The notes under the pieces are model-generated. The model made no database searches. It had not been told where the DNA came from and saw only the letters and a list, made by a program, of their open reading frames with translations. The translations under genes were made by a program, and so were the position numbers. From Acidobacteriota bacterium (GTDB lineage Bacteria > Acidobacteriota > Thermoanaerobaculia > Multivoradales > J023), in the NCBI GenBank assembly GCA_029263395.1, contig JAJCXO010000003.1:1-36271 (forward strand): DNA of 36,271 nucleotides, written 5' to 3'. Of the stretch, positions 13,784 through 27,800 are shown one piece after another (positions within the stretch are counted from its first letter, which is position 1; every line of letters begins with the position of its first letter).

Positions 13784-15810
13784 ATGGCTAAACGGCATCA
13801 GGCGACATGGGGCGACGTGCTCCGGCAGCAGGTGGCCGACCATCGGGACGAGCTCGCCTTCAGTTTTCTGAAGGACGGAGAAGAGGAGCAAGCGGCCTGG
13901 ACCTTCGGTGAGCTCGAAGTCCATGTTCGATCTGCAGCGCAGCGTCTTCAGGCGTTGGGTGATGTGTTCGGGGAACGAGCGTTGCTGCTTTATCCCGCTG
14001 GCCTCGATTTCATCGCGGCGTTTCTCGGCTGTTTAGTCGCTGGGGTCGTGGCGGTGCCGGCCTATCCTCCACGCCGCGTCCGGCCGGGGCGGAGCCACGC
14101 GATCGACGATCGGATCCGGGTCTTGGTGAGGGACGCCGAAGCGCGGATCGTGATGACGAATTCTGCCACGAAGTCGAAACGGGATGCTTTGTCGCTGCGG
14201 ATTCCCGAGCTGGCTTCTACGACCTGGGTCGCAACCGACGACGTCCACGCTGCCGACCCTGAGACCTGGGGTGAGCCGAGTCTGACCGGCGATTCTCTGG
14301 CTTTTCTGCAGTACACCTCGGGCTCGACGGCGGATCCGAAAGGGGTGATGGTCACCCACGCCAACCTCTTGCACAACGAAGAGGTGATCCGCCGCTGTTT
14401 TGCGATGACGGCCGAATCGGTCGTGGTTGGCTGGTTACCGCTTTATCATGACATGGGACTTATCGGTACCGTCCTACAACCCCTCTATGCTGGTGCGCAT
14501 GCGGTTCTAATGTCGCCGCAAGCGTTTCTGCAGCGACCGGTCCGTTGGCTGGCAGCTATTTCCCGCTACCAAGCGACGACCAGCGGTGCTCCGAACTTTG
14601 CCTGGGACCTGTGCACCCAGCGGGTCTCCGAAGAGCAGAAGGCTGAACTCGACCTCTCGTGCTGGAAAGTGGCCTTCAACGGTGCTGAGCCAGTGCGGGC
14701 AGCGACGCTTGAGCGTTTTGCCGCCGCTTTTGCCGTCTGTGGATTTCGTCGTCGAGCTTTCTTCCCTTGTTACGGTTTGGCAGAGTCGACGCTTTTTGTC
14801 AGCGGCGGCTGGCTCGACGAGACCTCGCAGGTCGTCACGCTCGCCACCCGGGAGCTGGAGAAGGGACGGGCGGTGGAAAGTGACGAGGTGGCTGAAGCGT
14901 CGCAGGTGGTGAGCTGCGGTCCGGCCCGCGGAGCCGGCGAGGTAGTGATCGTGGATCCTGTGAGCCGGCGCCAACTACTGTCTGGTCGGGTAGGAGAGAT
15001 TTGGCTCCGTGGGCCGAGCGTCGCGCGCGGCTACTGGGGTCGGAGCGAGCAAGAAGAGGACCCTTTTGGGGCGCGGCTTGCCGATGCGACAGGAAATGAT
15101 CCTTTTCTGCGCACCGGCGATCTTGGATTTCTGCTGAGTAGCGAGTTGTTCGTCACCGGTCGCTTGAAGGACCTTATCATTCTGCGCGGCCGCAATCACT
15201 ACCCTCAGGATCTCGAATTGACGGCCGAGAGCAGCCATCCTGAGCTGCGGCCTGGCTGCAGCGCGGCGTTCGCGGTCGAGGTCGAAGCCGAAGAGCGCCT
15301 GGTGGTTGTGCTCGAGGTTGCGCCCCGCGGCCTGCGTCGTGGTATTGCCTCTGAACTCTGTCGGGAGATCGCCGTTGCGGTGGTTGAACGGCTGGCCGAG
15401 ATTCATGACGTCGCGGCCCACGAGGTCGTGCTGATCGAACCCGGAACGATTCCCAAGACCTCCAGCGGCAAAATCCGTCGTCAGCCTTGCGGTCGAGAGT
15501 ATCGTGCCGGTCGCCTCGCCACCCTCAGTCGCTGGTGTCCGGAGAAGGACATGGCGATTTCTTCAGCGAGAGCACCACGCACCGAAACCGAAAGCCAACT
15601 AGCGGAAATCTGGCGAGAGGTCTTTGGCCGCAACGTGGGCCTCGATGAAAGCTTGTTCGCCCTCGGCGGAGATTCGCTGCGGGCGGCACAGATCCTGGCC
15701 CGTGTTCGAGACCAGTTTGGTATTGAGATCGATTTCGCTGACCTTGCCGATGCTTCGAACATCGGCGAGTTGGCACAGCTCTTGGCTGCCGAGGCGCCGG
15801 CCGAGACCAC
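13784..15810 (+). other. NRPS loading module: fatty acyl-AMP ligase + carrier
   Basis: Residues 1-583 form a FAAL domain: P-loop YTSGSTADPKGV, the family signature WLPLYHDMGLIG, the extra segment around FFPCYGLAESTLFVSGG that blocks CoA use, HYPQD and the C-terminal KTSSGKIRR. It would activate a free fatty acid as acyl-AMP and pass it to the following carrier. The carrier (about residues 600-669) has FALGGDSLRA with S631 as the phosphopantetheine site. Starting a peptide this way marks an N-acylated lipopeptide. Chain length cannot be read from the sequence. Confidence 0.93.
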
Positions 15811-18800
15811 AGGTCTCCAGCCGCCGCTGGCTCGAGTCGCTGAGGACCGAAGCCTGCCGCTGTCCTTCGCCCAACGTCGGCTATGGTTTTTGCATCAGCT
15901 TGACCCGGCCAATCCGGTGTACAACGTTGCAGCACAGGCGCGCCTGGTAGGCCGTTTGGCGGTGCCGGCCTTAGCCGCCACCCTGGCCGAGATTGAGCAG
16001 CGACACGAGCTACTACGTAGCGTTTACTTGGCTGGGGCTGAGGAGCCGACCCAGGCGATTGCGTCGAGTGGTCGGTCGCTGTCGCTGGTGGACCTCGAAG
16101 CGCTGACGGAGTCCGCCCAGCGTCGGGAGGTGAAACGCGTGACTATGGTGGTGGCGCGTCTGGCTTTCGACCTTGCCCGCGGCCCCGTTTGGCGGACTGC
16201 CCTGCTGCGCCAGCACGACGATCTGCATTCCCTGGTGTTGTCGGTCCATCACATCGCCTGCGATGGCGGCTCGATGGGCATCTTCTGGCGCGAGATGACG
16301 GCTCTTTATCGCTCATTTGTCGCCGGCTGTCCGCCCCATCAGTCCGCTCCGCGGCTGCGGTACGCCGATTACGCAGTCTGGCAGCGCTCGTGGCTCACCG
16401 ACGAGGTGTTGGATTCGTTGCTCAACGCCTCGCGGCAACGCCTCGGGGAAAACCTGCCGGTGACCGAGCTGCCCGCCGATAGGCCGCGTCCGCCAGTCTT
16501 GTCACATCGTGGCCGCTGCCTGGAGACGATGTTGACCGGCGATCTGGTCCAGGCGCTCGATGAGCTTGCCCGGAGCCAGGCTGCCACACCCTTTATGGTT
16601 CTTCTGACGGGCTTTCTGGCCTTGTTGTCACGCTATACCGGCCAGGACGACTTGGCCGTCGGTACCCTGGTGGACGGTCGCGATCGAGTCGAGCTCGAGC
16701 AACTCATGGGGGTTTTCCCCAATACGGTTGTGCTGCGACCCACCGCCAGCGACGCGTTTGTCTTCGTCGACTACCTGGAGCGAGTGCGAGCCGAGATCAT
16801 TGCAGCCTACGACCTTCGGCACCTGCCTTTCGAGGTTCTGGTGGACGAAGTGGCACCCGAGCGAGATCTGTCGCGTATGCCGCTAGTGCAGGTGTTGTTT
16901 GCCGGCCTGAATGCTCCTCTGAGCCGTCAGGAGATTCCTGGATTGTCACTGATCCCGGCGGAGGTAGACACTGGGACTTCTCAATTTGATCTCAGCGTCC
17001 ACGTGGCGCCACGGGATGAAGGCTGGCTCACGACCTGGAAAGTCAGCACTGACCTATTTGATCGGGTGACCGTAGAACGCTGGATGCGCCACTTCATCGC
17101 CGTGCTGCGTTCGGCGGTGACCGGGCCGGCGACTGCGGTGGGTGAGCTCGAGTTGCTGAGCGCCGCGGAGCGCCACCAGCTGGTGGCGGGCTGGAACGAC
17201 AGTGGTCGCGGAACAGTCGAAGTTTGCTTGCACTCGCTGGTCGAGGACCAGGCGCGCCGCACCCCGAACCGTATCGCGGTCCAAGACGGCGTGCGCCGGC
17301 TCACCTACCGTGTGTTGGATCGGCAGGCGGGACAACTCGCGAGTCGCCTGGCGAGGTTGGGCGTCGGCCCGGACTGCCTAGTGGGCGTCGCGCTGGAGCG
17401 TTCCGTCGAGTCGGTGTTGGTGCTGCTCGCTGTCCTCAAAGCGGGCGGAGCTTATGTGCCGCTCGATCCTTCCTATCCGCGCCAGCGCTTGACTTCGATG
17501 CTGGCCGATTGCGGTGCGACGGTAGTGGTGACTCAAAGTCGGCTGCGAGGCCAGCTGCCAATGTCAAGCGGGATCGAAATCTTGTGTCTGGAGCCGGACG
17601 AACTAGACCATGAGCCGGCAGAACACCCTGCGCTGGGCCGACGGCTGTCCGCTGACAGCTCGGCTTATGCAATCTATACCTCGGGCTCAACCGGACGGCC
17701 GAAAGGAGTGGTGATTTCGCACCGCGGGATCGTCAGCCGAATGCTCTGGCTGCAGGAGGCCTATCCGCTGCGGGCGGCCGACCGGGTGTTGCAGAAGACG
17801 CCGTTCAGCTTTGACGTGTCGTTGTTGGAGGTTTTCTGGCCGTTGGCCAGCGGGGCACGGCTGGTAATGGCACCGCCGGGAGTCCACCGCGATCCCAACT
17901 TGCTGGCGGAACAGATTCGAGAACACGAGATCTCCACCCTTTTCTTTGTACCATCGCTGTTGAGAGTGTTTCTGGAGGTCGCGGATCTGGCGTCGCGTTG
18001 CGCCAGCGTCCGGCAGGTGATGGCGACCGGCGAAGCGCTCTCCTCAGCGCTCCAGCAAAGCTTCCACCAGCGTCTCCCCGGCGTGCCGCTCGACAACCTC
18101 TATGGCCCGACCGAGGTTTCGGTCGAGGCGACTTCTCACGCCTGTTCGCACCAGGCAGCCCGAGGGCCAGTACCGATCGGCCGCCCGATCACCGGTGCCA
18201 CAGTGCAAGTGCTGGACCGGCGTATGCGGCCGGTTCCGATCGGGGTTGCTGGGGAGCTGCATCTCGGGGGCGTTGGCTTGGCTCGAGGCTATTTGGAGCA
18301 GCCGCGCCTGACCGCAGATTTTTTCGTGCCGGATCCAGCGGCGCAGGAGCCGGGCCAGCGGCTGTACCGCACGGGAGACCTGTCTCGGTGGGGCGTGGAC
18401 GGCGAGGTGGAGTTCTTGGGCCGGCGGGACCACCAGGTGAAAGTGAGGGGCTTCCGAATCGAGCTGTCGGAGATCGAGGCGGCCTTGACCGTGCTCGACG
18501 AGGTCCGGGAGGTGGTGGTCGTTACACAGACCGAGGGGGCGGCCGCCAACCGATTGGTGGCCTACCTGGTGCCAGCGGCCGCGCCCGGACCGGCGGTCGA
18601 AGATCTGAGGCGGATCCTCGGCGAGCAGCTACCGGAATACATGGTGCCGTCGGTTTTTGTCAGTCTCGATGCCTTGCCACTCACCGCCAGCGGCAAGGTC
18701 GACCGGCGGGCGCTGCCGGCACTCGATACCTCCAGGCCGGATCTTGGCCAGGCGCTAGTCGCGCCACGCACGCCGGTTGAGCAGCAGCTCGTCGACATCT

Positions 18801-21800
18801 GGTCCGAGGTGCTGGGAGTCGAGCAGGTTGGAGTGCATGACAACTTTTTCGCCCTTGGTGGCCACTCGCTGTCGGCCACTCGGGTGATTTCAGCGGTGCG
18901 CGCTGTCTCGGGAGTGGAGCTGCCGTTGCGCTTGCTATTCCAGCACGCCACAGTGGCCGCTCTGGCGACTGAGGTTGCCCAACGCATGCCAGTTGGGGAA
19001 GCGTCGGCGTCGGCGGACACAGCGGTCCAGCCCGTGCCGCGGCCTGCCGACGGCGTCATGCCAGCGGCTCTCGCCCAGCGACGCCTATGGTTCCTCGATC
19101 AGCTGACTCCCGGAATTGCCCTTTACAACCTACCCTGGACCCTGCAGATCACCGGCGAGCTCGACCCGCGCCTGTTGCTGCGGGCTCTGGCCGAAGTCGT
19201 TCGCCGGCACGAAGTGCTCCGCACCACGTTCAAAGAAGAAGACGGCGAGCCCTTGCAGGTGATCGGTGAAACGGTGGCGCCGTTGGTGCCGCAAGTCGAT
19301 CTGTCGGCGTTGGCCGTGCGGGCGCGTCGCGCTGAGCTCGATCGTGCTGTCGCGGCACTTACGGCTCTCCGATTCGACCTGTCCCGCGCCCCGTTGCTGC
19401 GTGCCTGTCTGTTCTCAGGGCTCGAGCCGGAATCCAGCGGCCAGCCGTCGGAGCTTGTCTTGGCGCTGGTCGTCCATCACATCGTGTCGGATGGTTGGTC
19501 TATGGAGGTGCTGGGTCGCGAGCTGGCGACTTTCTGCGCCGCTAGCACTCTCGACCCGGCTGGTGCGTCGGCATCGTTGCCAGAGCTCACCATCCAATAT
19601 GCTGACTTCGCTGCCTGGCAGCGGCAACAGTTGGCGGATGGCCTATTGAGCGAGCAGTTCGAGTACTGGCGTGGGCACCTCGTCGGTGCTCCCACCGTGA
19701 TCGAACTACCGACCGATCACCGTCGTCCGCCGACGCGTACCTATCGCGGCGCGAGCCTGGCCTTCCGGCTGCCGGACGACGTCACCGTGGCACTGCGCAC
19801 GATCTGTCGACAGCAAGGCGTGACTCCGTTCATGTTCCTTCTTGCCGCCTTCGACGTTCTGTTGGCGCGGATGACGGGGGCCGAGGATTTGCTGGTTGGG
19901 ACACCGGTTGCAAATCGGAGACGTCGAGAGTCCGAGACCTTGATCGGCTTTTTTGTCAACACAGTGGTACAGCGTGCTGAGCTGGCTGGTGAGCCCTCCT
20001 TCAGTGCGTTGCTGGGTCAGGTGCGGACCCGGTCGCTGGCCGCCCAGGCCCACCAGGATGTTCCGTTCGAGATGCTAGTCGAAGAGCTCAGCCCCGAGCG
20101 CGACCTCTCCCGCTCGCCATTGATCCAGGTGATGTTTGCCCTCCACCCGCGGCCGGCCATGGTGGAGTTGGGAGGGCTGCGGTTTGCAGCGGTTCCGGTC
20201 GCCAGCACGGCTGCCAAATTCGACTTGTCTTGCCACCTGATCGATGGCGGCGACGCGCTAGATGGGATCGTCGAGTATGCTGCCGATCTGTTCGACGCCA
20301 CAACCATGGCTCGGCTATTTGAACGTTTTGAACGGGTGGTGAGGAGCGCTGCAGACGATCCCGCTAAGCCGGTGTCGTGGCTCGATCTGCTGAGCGCTAC
20401 CGAACGCCACCAGGTTTTCGTCGAGTGGAACGACACCGAGCGTGCGCTGGACTCGGTGGGTTCGTTGCCCGAACTCCTCGAGTCGCAGGTGGGTCGCACT
20501 TCGGAGTCGGTGGCTGTGATCAGCGGCGTCGATCATCTGAGCTATGGCGAGCTGAGTCGTCGTTCGAACCAGCTGGCGCATTATCTTGGCTCGCACGGGG
20601 TGGGTCCGGAGTCACGTGTCGGAGTGCACGTCGGTCGTTCCGCGACGATGTTGGTCTGCCTGTGGGGGATTCTGAAGTCGGGCGGCGCCTATGTTGGTCT
20701 GGATCCGTCGTACCCACCGGAGCGTGTGGAGTACATGCTGGGAGATGCCGACGCCGAGGTGGTGTTGACCGACCAGCCGTCGTCACTAGACGCGATGGTC
20801 GGCTCGGAGGTCCATCACTGGGGATCGATCTCAACGTCGTTGTCGCTGAAGAGCACGACCTCACCAGAGGTGTCGGTGGATGGCGAGAATCTGGCGTACT
20901 TGATCTACACGTCGGGCTCGACGGGTCGACCAAAGGGTGTGGCGATCACCCACCGCAGCGCGTTGGAGTTGGTTCATTGGGCGCTGAAGGCTTACTCGGC
21001 GCCGGAGCTGTCAGCGGTGCTGGGCTCGACATCGATCTGTTTCGACCTGTCGGTCTTCGAGCTGTTCGTGCCGTTGAGCCAGGGTGGCCGTGTGGTACTG
21101 GTGGATGACGCGTTGGCACTAGGGGAGAGCGACATTGGCTCACAGTGTGTGACACTGGTCAACACCGTACCATCAGCGATCTCGGAGCTAGCGTCAGGGT
21201 TGTTGCCGCCGACGTTGCGGACGGTGAACTTGGCGGGTGAGGCTCTGTCGCCTTCGCTGGTGGATCGTCTCTACGCTCACCGTCAAGTGGGCGCCGTATG
21301 GAACCTATACGGTCCGTCGGAAGACACGACGTACTCGACGTGGGTGCGTGTGGAGCGCGGCGCGAACCGGGTGACGATTGGCCGACCCGTTTCGAACACT
21401 CGGTGTTATGTGTTGGATCGTCGGCATCGGCCCACACCGTCGGGTGTGGCTGGTGAGCTGTACCTCGGGGGTCGTGGTCTGGCTCGTGGTTACTTGGGGC
21501 GTCCAGGTCTGACGGCGGCACACTTTGTACCGGATGCCTTTGGTGGTGTACCGGACGCACGGCTGTATCGCACCGGAGATCTGGCGCGGTTGCGTCACGA
21601 CGGCGAACTCGAGTTTTTGGGACGCATCGATCACCAGGTGAAGGTTCGAGGTTACCGGATCGAGCCAGGAGAGATCGAGGCGACGCTGGAGCTTCACGAC
21701 CGGGTTCATGAGTGCGCGGTGGTGGTCAGCGAAGACCCCATGGAGAGTGGCCGACAGTTGATGGCTTGGATTGTGTCGCCAGAGGAGCCGGTGACGGCTG

Positions 21801-24800
21801 CCGAGTTGCGGCGCTGGCTCGCCGAGCGGTTGCCGGACTACATGATCCCCAACACGTTCAGTGTGGTGGCGGAGCTGCCCCTTACCGCCACCGGCAAAAT
21901 TGATCGCCGTGCCCTCAGCCGGCTCGCCACTGGCGAGCGCGACTTACACTCTGGAGAACGAGCTTCGACTGCGGCGCGGACACCGTTAGAGTTGGACTTG
22001 GCTGGGATCTGGTCGGAGGTGCTCGGGGTGGCAAACGTGGGAGTCCACGACAGCTTCTTCGACCTCGGCGGCCACTCGCTTCTCGCCACCCGCATCGTGT
22101 CCCGGGTGCGTTCGGTTTTTGGGGTCGAAGTACCGTTGCGGCAACTCTTCGAGCGTCCTACGGTGGCTGCCTTGGCCGCTGCCGTCACCACGCTGAAGAG
22201 TTCAACCAGTCCCGAAGGCGGAACCTGGTCGGAGCCGATCCGGCCGGTTGACTGTCGGCCCGAAGGCGGCCGCATGCCGGTCGCTTTCGCTCAGCGAAGA
22301 TTGTGGGTACTAGATCGTCTGCAACCCGATTCGGCGGTTTACAACATTCCTCAGGCGGTGGCGATTACAGGGCCGCTGCGGGCGGGGGTGTTGGCCTCTG
22401 CCCTCGCTGAGGTTGTCCGCCGTCACCAGAGCCTACGTACGCACTTCGCGGAAGAGGACGGAGAGCCGGTGCAGGTGATCGTGCCTTCGCTGGTACCGCC
22501 GCTGCCTCAGATCGATTTGTCAGGCCTGGCGTCGGTCGCCCGCCGGGCAGCGTTCGACAGCATCGTGGCACTGCAGGCCGCCCGGCCTTTCAACCTGGCG
22601 ACGGGGCCGCTACTGAACGCCTGGCTGCTCTCGGGCAGCGGGCTTGGGGGCGACGATGAACCGGCAGAGCACGTCCTGTTGCTGGTCGTCCATCACATCG
22701 TATTCGACGGTTGGTCGATGGATCTGCTGGTACGCGAGCTGGCTGAGTTATGTGGCAGTGAGGAGTCGGATGCAGGAGCAAACCTGCCGGAGCTCACGAT
22801 CCAGTATGCTGATTTTGCGTGGTGGCAGCGAGAGACTCTCGATGCCGATCGATTGGCCGCCCAGCTCGAATCCTGGGCGTCGCACCTCGCCGGTGCCCCC
22901 ACCGTGCTCGAGCTGCCCTGCGACCGTCCTCGGCCACCGCTACAGACCACCCGTGGCACCAGCCTGCCCTTCGTCTTGCCTCAGGCTTCCGCGTCGGCGC
23001 TGCGAGCCCTGTGTCGACAGGACGGCACAACGCCTTTCATTTTCCTGCTCGCTGTCTTCGACGTCCTACTCGGGCGATTGACGGGAGCCCGGGACCTGTT
23101 GGTGGGGCTGCCGATCGCCGGTCGTAGCCGCCAGGAGGTCGAGCATCTGATCGGCTTCTTCGTCAACACGTTGGTGTTGCGGGCACAGCTGGTGGATAGG
23201 GTGCCGTTCCGCACCTTGCTGCACGAGGCGCGCGAGACGGCCTTGGCGGCCCACGCCCACCAAGATGTGCCTTTCGAGATGTTGGTCGAGAGAATGAAGC
23301 CGGAGCGGGATCTTTCACGTCCTGCGCTGGTGCAAACAATGTTCGCTCTCCACCCGCGGCCGGCGGCGGTCGAGTCAGGGAATCTGCGCTTCGAGTTGAC
23401 GCCGCTGGCGAGCCAGTCCGCTCGTTTCGACTTGTCTCTGCATCTGTTGGACGACGGCACTTCGTTCAGCGGTTTGATCGAGTACAACAGCGACCTGTTC
23501 GATGCCTCGACGATGAGCCGGTGGCTCGAGCGTTTCGAGCGTTTGGTGAGCGGAGCGGTAGCCAATCCCGATCAACCGTGGCAGGAGCTGCCACTGTTGA
23601 CCGCCAGCGAACGCCGGCAGCTGGTCGTTTGGCAAGTTCCGGCTCCGATCCGCTACCCTGACGTCTGCTTGCAAGACTTGTTTGCGGCTCAGGTCGTGCG
23701 CAGTCCACTGGCCGTGGCGGTGGTCGACGAAAGGGGCGAGCTGAGTTTTGAAGAGCTGGACCGCAGGGCGAGTCGATTGGCGCATCGACTGGTGGCTCTC
23801 GGGGTCGGTGTGGAAAGCCTGGTCGGAGTAGCGATGGAGAGGGCGGCGGAGATGGTGGTGGCCCTGGTGGGCATCCTCAAAGCAGGAGGTGCCTATGTTC
23901 CCCTCGATCCGTCCTATCCCAGTGAGCGACTGGATTTCATGCTGATGGACTCGGGAGTGCAGGTACTTCTGACTCAGAGCTGGCTGGAGCTGGAGGAGCT
24001 GACCAGGTCTGGCGCGACGGTGCTGACGATGGACCCCGGCGCCTTCAGCGAGGAGACCAGCGAAGTCGACGCCGGGTTGATGCCGCGTCCACGTCCTGAG
24101 AATCCGGCCTATGCAATCTACACATCGGGTTCGACCGGGCGGCCAAAAGGGGTTGTGATTCCGCATGCGGGAATCATCAATCGCTTGCTCTGTGTACAGC
24201 AAATATGCGGGCTGGGCGCCACCGACCGGGTGTTGCAGAAGACCCCCTTCAGTTTCGACGTTTCGGTGTGGGAGTTTTTCTGGCCGTTGATGACAGGTGC
24301 GCGCCTGGTCATGGCGCCACCGGAAGCGCACCAGGACCCGGGCCGCCTGGCCGAGTTGATCCAACAGCAGCAGATCACGACTCTGCATTTTGTGCCATCC
24401 ATGCTCCAGGTGTTTCTCGAACAGTCGCAACTGGCGACGCGTTGTGGCTCGGTGCGGCAAGTCATGGCGAGTGGTGAAGCGCTGCCGTTCTCCCTCGAGC
24501 AACGGTTCTTCCAACACTTGCCCGGCGTTGAGCTTCACAATCTGTATGGCCCGACCGAAGCGTCGATCGAGGTTACGTACCATCACTGTCAGCCCGGCAA
24601 TAATCGGCAGATGGTGCCGATCGGACGGCCGATAGCCAACACCGAAACTCACGTCTTGACCGCGATGTTAGAGGTGGCCCCGATCGGTGTGGCTGGCGAG
24701 TTGCTTCTCGGAGGCGTAGGGCTGGCTCGCGGCTACCTTGGGCGGCCAGGTCTTACTGCTGAGCGCTTCGTGCCGCATCCATCGGCGACGCAGGCGGGGG

Positions 24801-27800
24801 CGCGTCTCTACCGGACAGGCGATTTGGCGCGCTGGCAGGCCGCCGGCGAGATCGAGTTTCTGGGGCGGCTGGACTTCCAGGTCAAGGTGCGGGGATTCCG
24901 TATCGAGCTCGGAGAGATCGAAGCAGCTTTGACGTCGCATCCGGAGATCCGGGAAGCGGTGGTGACCCAGCAGGTGGGGCCGAGCGACAGTCGCCTGATA
25001 GCGTACTTCGTTCCTCAGGCCGACGTCGTGCCGGGGATCGGAGCTTTGCGGGCTTATCTAGGAGAGCGACTGCCGGACTACATGATGCCGGCGGTGTTCC
25101 TGTCCCTTCCCGACTTGCCTCTGACCCCCAATGGGAAGGTCGATCGACGGGCCCTGCCGCACCCTGGGACGGCGCGGCCGGAGCTCGAGAGAGAAGCTGT
25201 TCTGCCGCGCAATCCGCTAGAGCAGGCACTCGCCGATGTCTGGTCCCAGGTGCTCGATCTCGAGACGGTCGGCGTCGAGGACAATTTTTTCGAGCTTGGC
25301 GGCGACTCGATTCTGGCCATTCGAATCGCTTCGCGGGCCAACCGGGCCGGCCTGGCTCTGCAGGCGACTCAGCTGTTCACCGTGCAAACTATTCGTGAGC
25401 TTGCTGAGGTTTTGGCTGGCCAGGGTGCTGTCTCGGCGCCGGGCCTGCGGTCCGCGGCTCCGGTCGGTGAGCTTGTCGAGGGCGATCCAGCGAGCCAGGA
25501 GCGCCTAGCCGAGCTCGGGTCTTTCGAAGATGTTTACCCGCTGTCTCCAATGCAGCACGGCATGCTGTCCCAGGCTCTGCTTCAAGTTGGATCCGATCCC
25601 TACCTAAATCAGCTTGTGTTCTTTCTCGAGGAGGCGATTGACCCGGTGCCATTTCGGCGCGCCTTCGAAGCAGCGATCGAGCGTCATGCGATCCTGCGTA
25701 CGGCTTTTGCCTGGGAGGGGCTCGACAGTCCCTTGCAGCTGGTCAGGCCAACCGTGGTGCTCGAGTGGCAGGACCTGGACTGGCGCCGAGCTGGCGCAGT
25801 CGCGGCGGAGGAAACGCTGGAAACATGGTTGCTTGAAGACCATGTGCGCGGTTTCGACTTGTCGCGAGCTCCGTTGATGCGGTGTGCCACGATACGGATC
25901 GACTCTGGGTCCTATTTCGTCTGGACGGTTCACCACCTGTTGCTCGACGCCTGGTCAGTCTCACTCTTGCTCGCGGAGCTGTTCGAGCTTTACTCTGGAT
26001 TGCGTACCGGCGTGTCACCAACACTGGGGCCGGCGCCGGCTTACCGGGACTTTATCGGCTGGCTGCAGCAGCAGAGCAGGAAGCCGGTCGAAACCTTCTG
26101 GCGGCAGGCTTTCGACGAGTTTGAAGGGCCGGCGACGATTGTTCGGGGCTCTTTGGCGGATCGCTCAGGCCAACGCCGGCTGGCGAGCCGGCAGGGCAGC
26201 CTGCAGCGGGCGCCTACGCGGCTTCTGAAGAGTTTTGCCCGCAGCGAGCACCTCACATTGAGTACTCTCGTCCAGGGAGCCTGGTCTTGGCTACTTGCGA
26301 CTTACGGTGGTCGGGAGGATGTGACCTTTGGCGTTGTGACCTCGGGCCGGCCGGCGGATCTCGCTGGTGCGGACTCGATGATCGGCCTGTTCATCAATAC
26401 CTTGGCGACGCGGGTTCGGGCCGATGCCCGGCGAGGGCTGGTGCCCTGGTTGCGTGAGCTCCAGGCGTGGCAGGTCGAAGCTAGGCAGTTCGAGTTCGTA
26501 CCATTGGCGGACGTGCAGCGCTGGAGCGGTGTGCCCGCCAACAGACCGCTCTTCGAGAGCATTGTATCGGTCGAGAACCGAGCGCTTTCGGATGCCACGG
26601 AGGCAGTCCGGGCCAGCCTGCCAGGAGTCCGCCAGGTTTATGGTCTGCAAGGCAGTGACTATCCCTTGAGTGTGGCGGTCACTGAGGACGCGGAGCTGAA
26701 GATCGTCATTCAGCACGAGGTCGAGGTCTTCGATGACATCACCGCGCTGCGCATGCTTGGGCACCTCGAGAATCTCCTCGCGGGTTTCGGCACCGGCTCG
26801 TCCCGGCGCCTCGGCGAGCTGTCGTTGCTCAGCGCAGCGGAGCGTGCGCAGGTGCTGGTCGAGTGGAATGGTGATGCGCGTCCTTGGGACGGCGGGTTGG
26901 TGCCAGGGCTAGTGCTCGAAGTGGCACAGCGGCGTCCCGCGGCCGTGGCGGTAGCGACCGTCGACGGCGTCCTGACCTACGGCGAGCTCGATCGCCGGTC
27001 CAGCCAGCTGGCCGCTCACCTACAGGGACTGGGGGTTGGCCCCGAGGTCCGAGTCGGATTGTGTGTCGACCGCACCTTTGAACTCGCGATCGGCTTGCTA
27101 GGCATCTGGCGTGCTGGCGGCGCCTATCTGCCACTCGACAGCGAGCTGCCGGAGCACCGCTTGCAGTCGATTCTCGAGAGCGCGGAGATAGGCTGTGTGG
27201 TAACGCTCGAGTTGTTGGCCCAGCGACTGCCCCTCGGGGATTTGCGGTCGGTTTTCCTCGATTGGCCGATCGCTCCGCAGAGCACCAACGGGACCCGGTT
27301 GTCGTTGTCGCCGTCCAGCCTGGCTTACACTATTTATACCTCGGGTTCGACGGGTAAGCCGAAAGGGGTTGCGGTCAGTCACGAAGCTCTGGCGAGCTAC
27401 GTCCGGGAAGCGGTTGACCACTTCCGACTGGGACCGGACGATCGCGTCCTGCAGTTTTCACCCCTGTCGTTCAATGTGGTTTTGGAAGAGCTGCTGCCGG
27501 TCTGGCAGGCAGGCGGTGCGGCGGTGCTGGACACCGGCGTGGCCCGCATGGCGCCGCGGCAGCTGGCCGAGCTGATGGCCGCGCAACAGGTCACCGGCCT
27601 GGAGCTGCCGGCGGGTTATTGGCATGAATGGGTCGAGGACCTAGAGCTCACTGGACAGCGGCCGCCGTCCAGCCTTCGTTTTGTGATCCTGGGCTGCGAG
27701 AAACCCAATCCGCAGCGGGTCGCGGCCTGGAGGCAATGGGGTGTCCCGCTGATCAATGTGTTTGGTTTGACCGAAACGACCGTCACCTCGACGTTGTATC

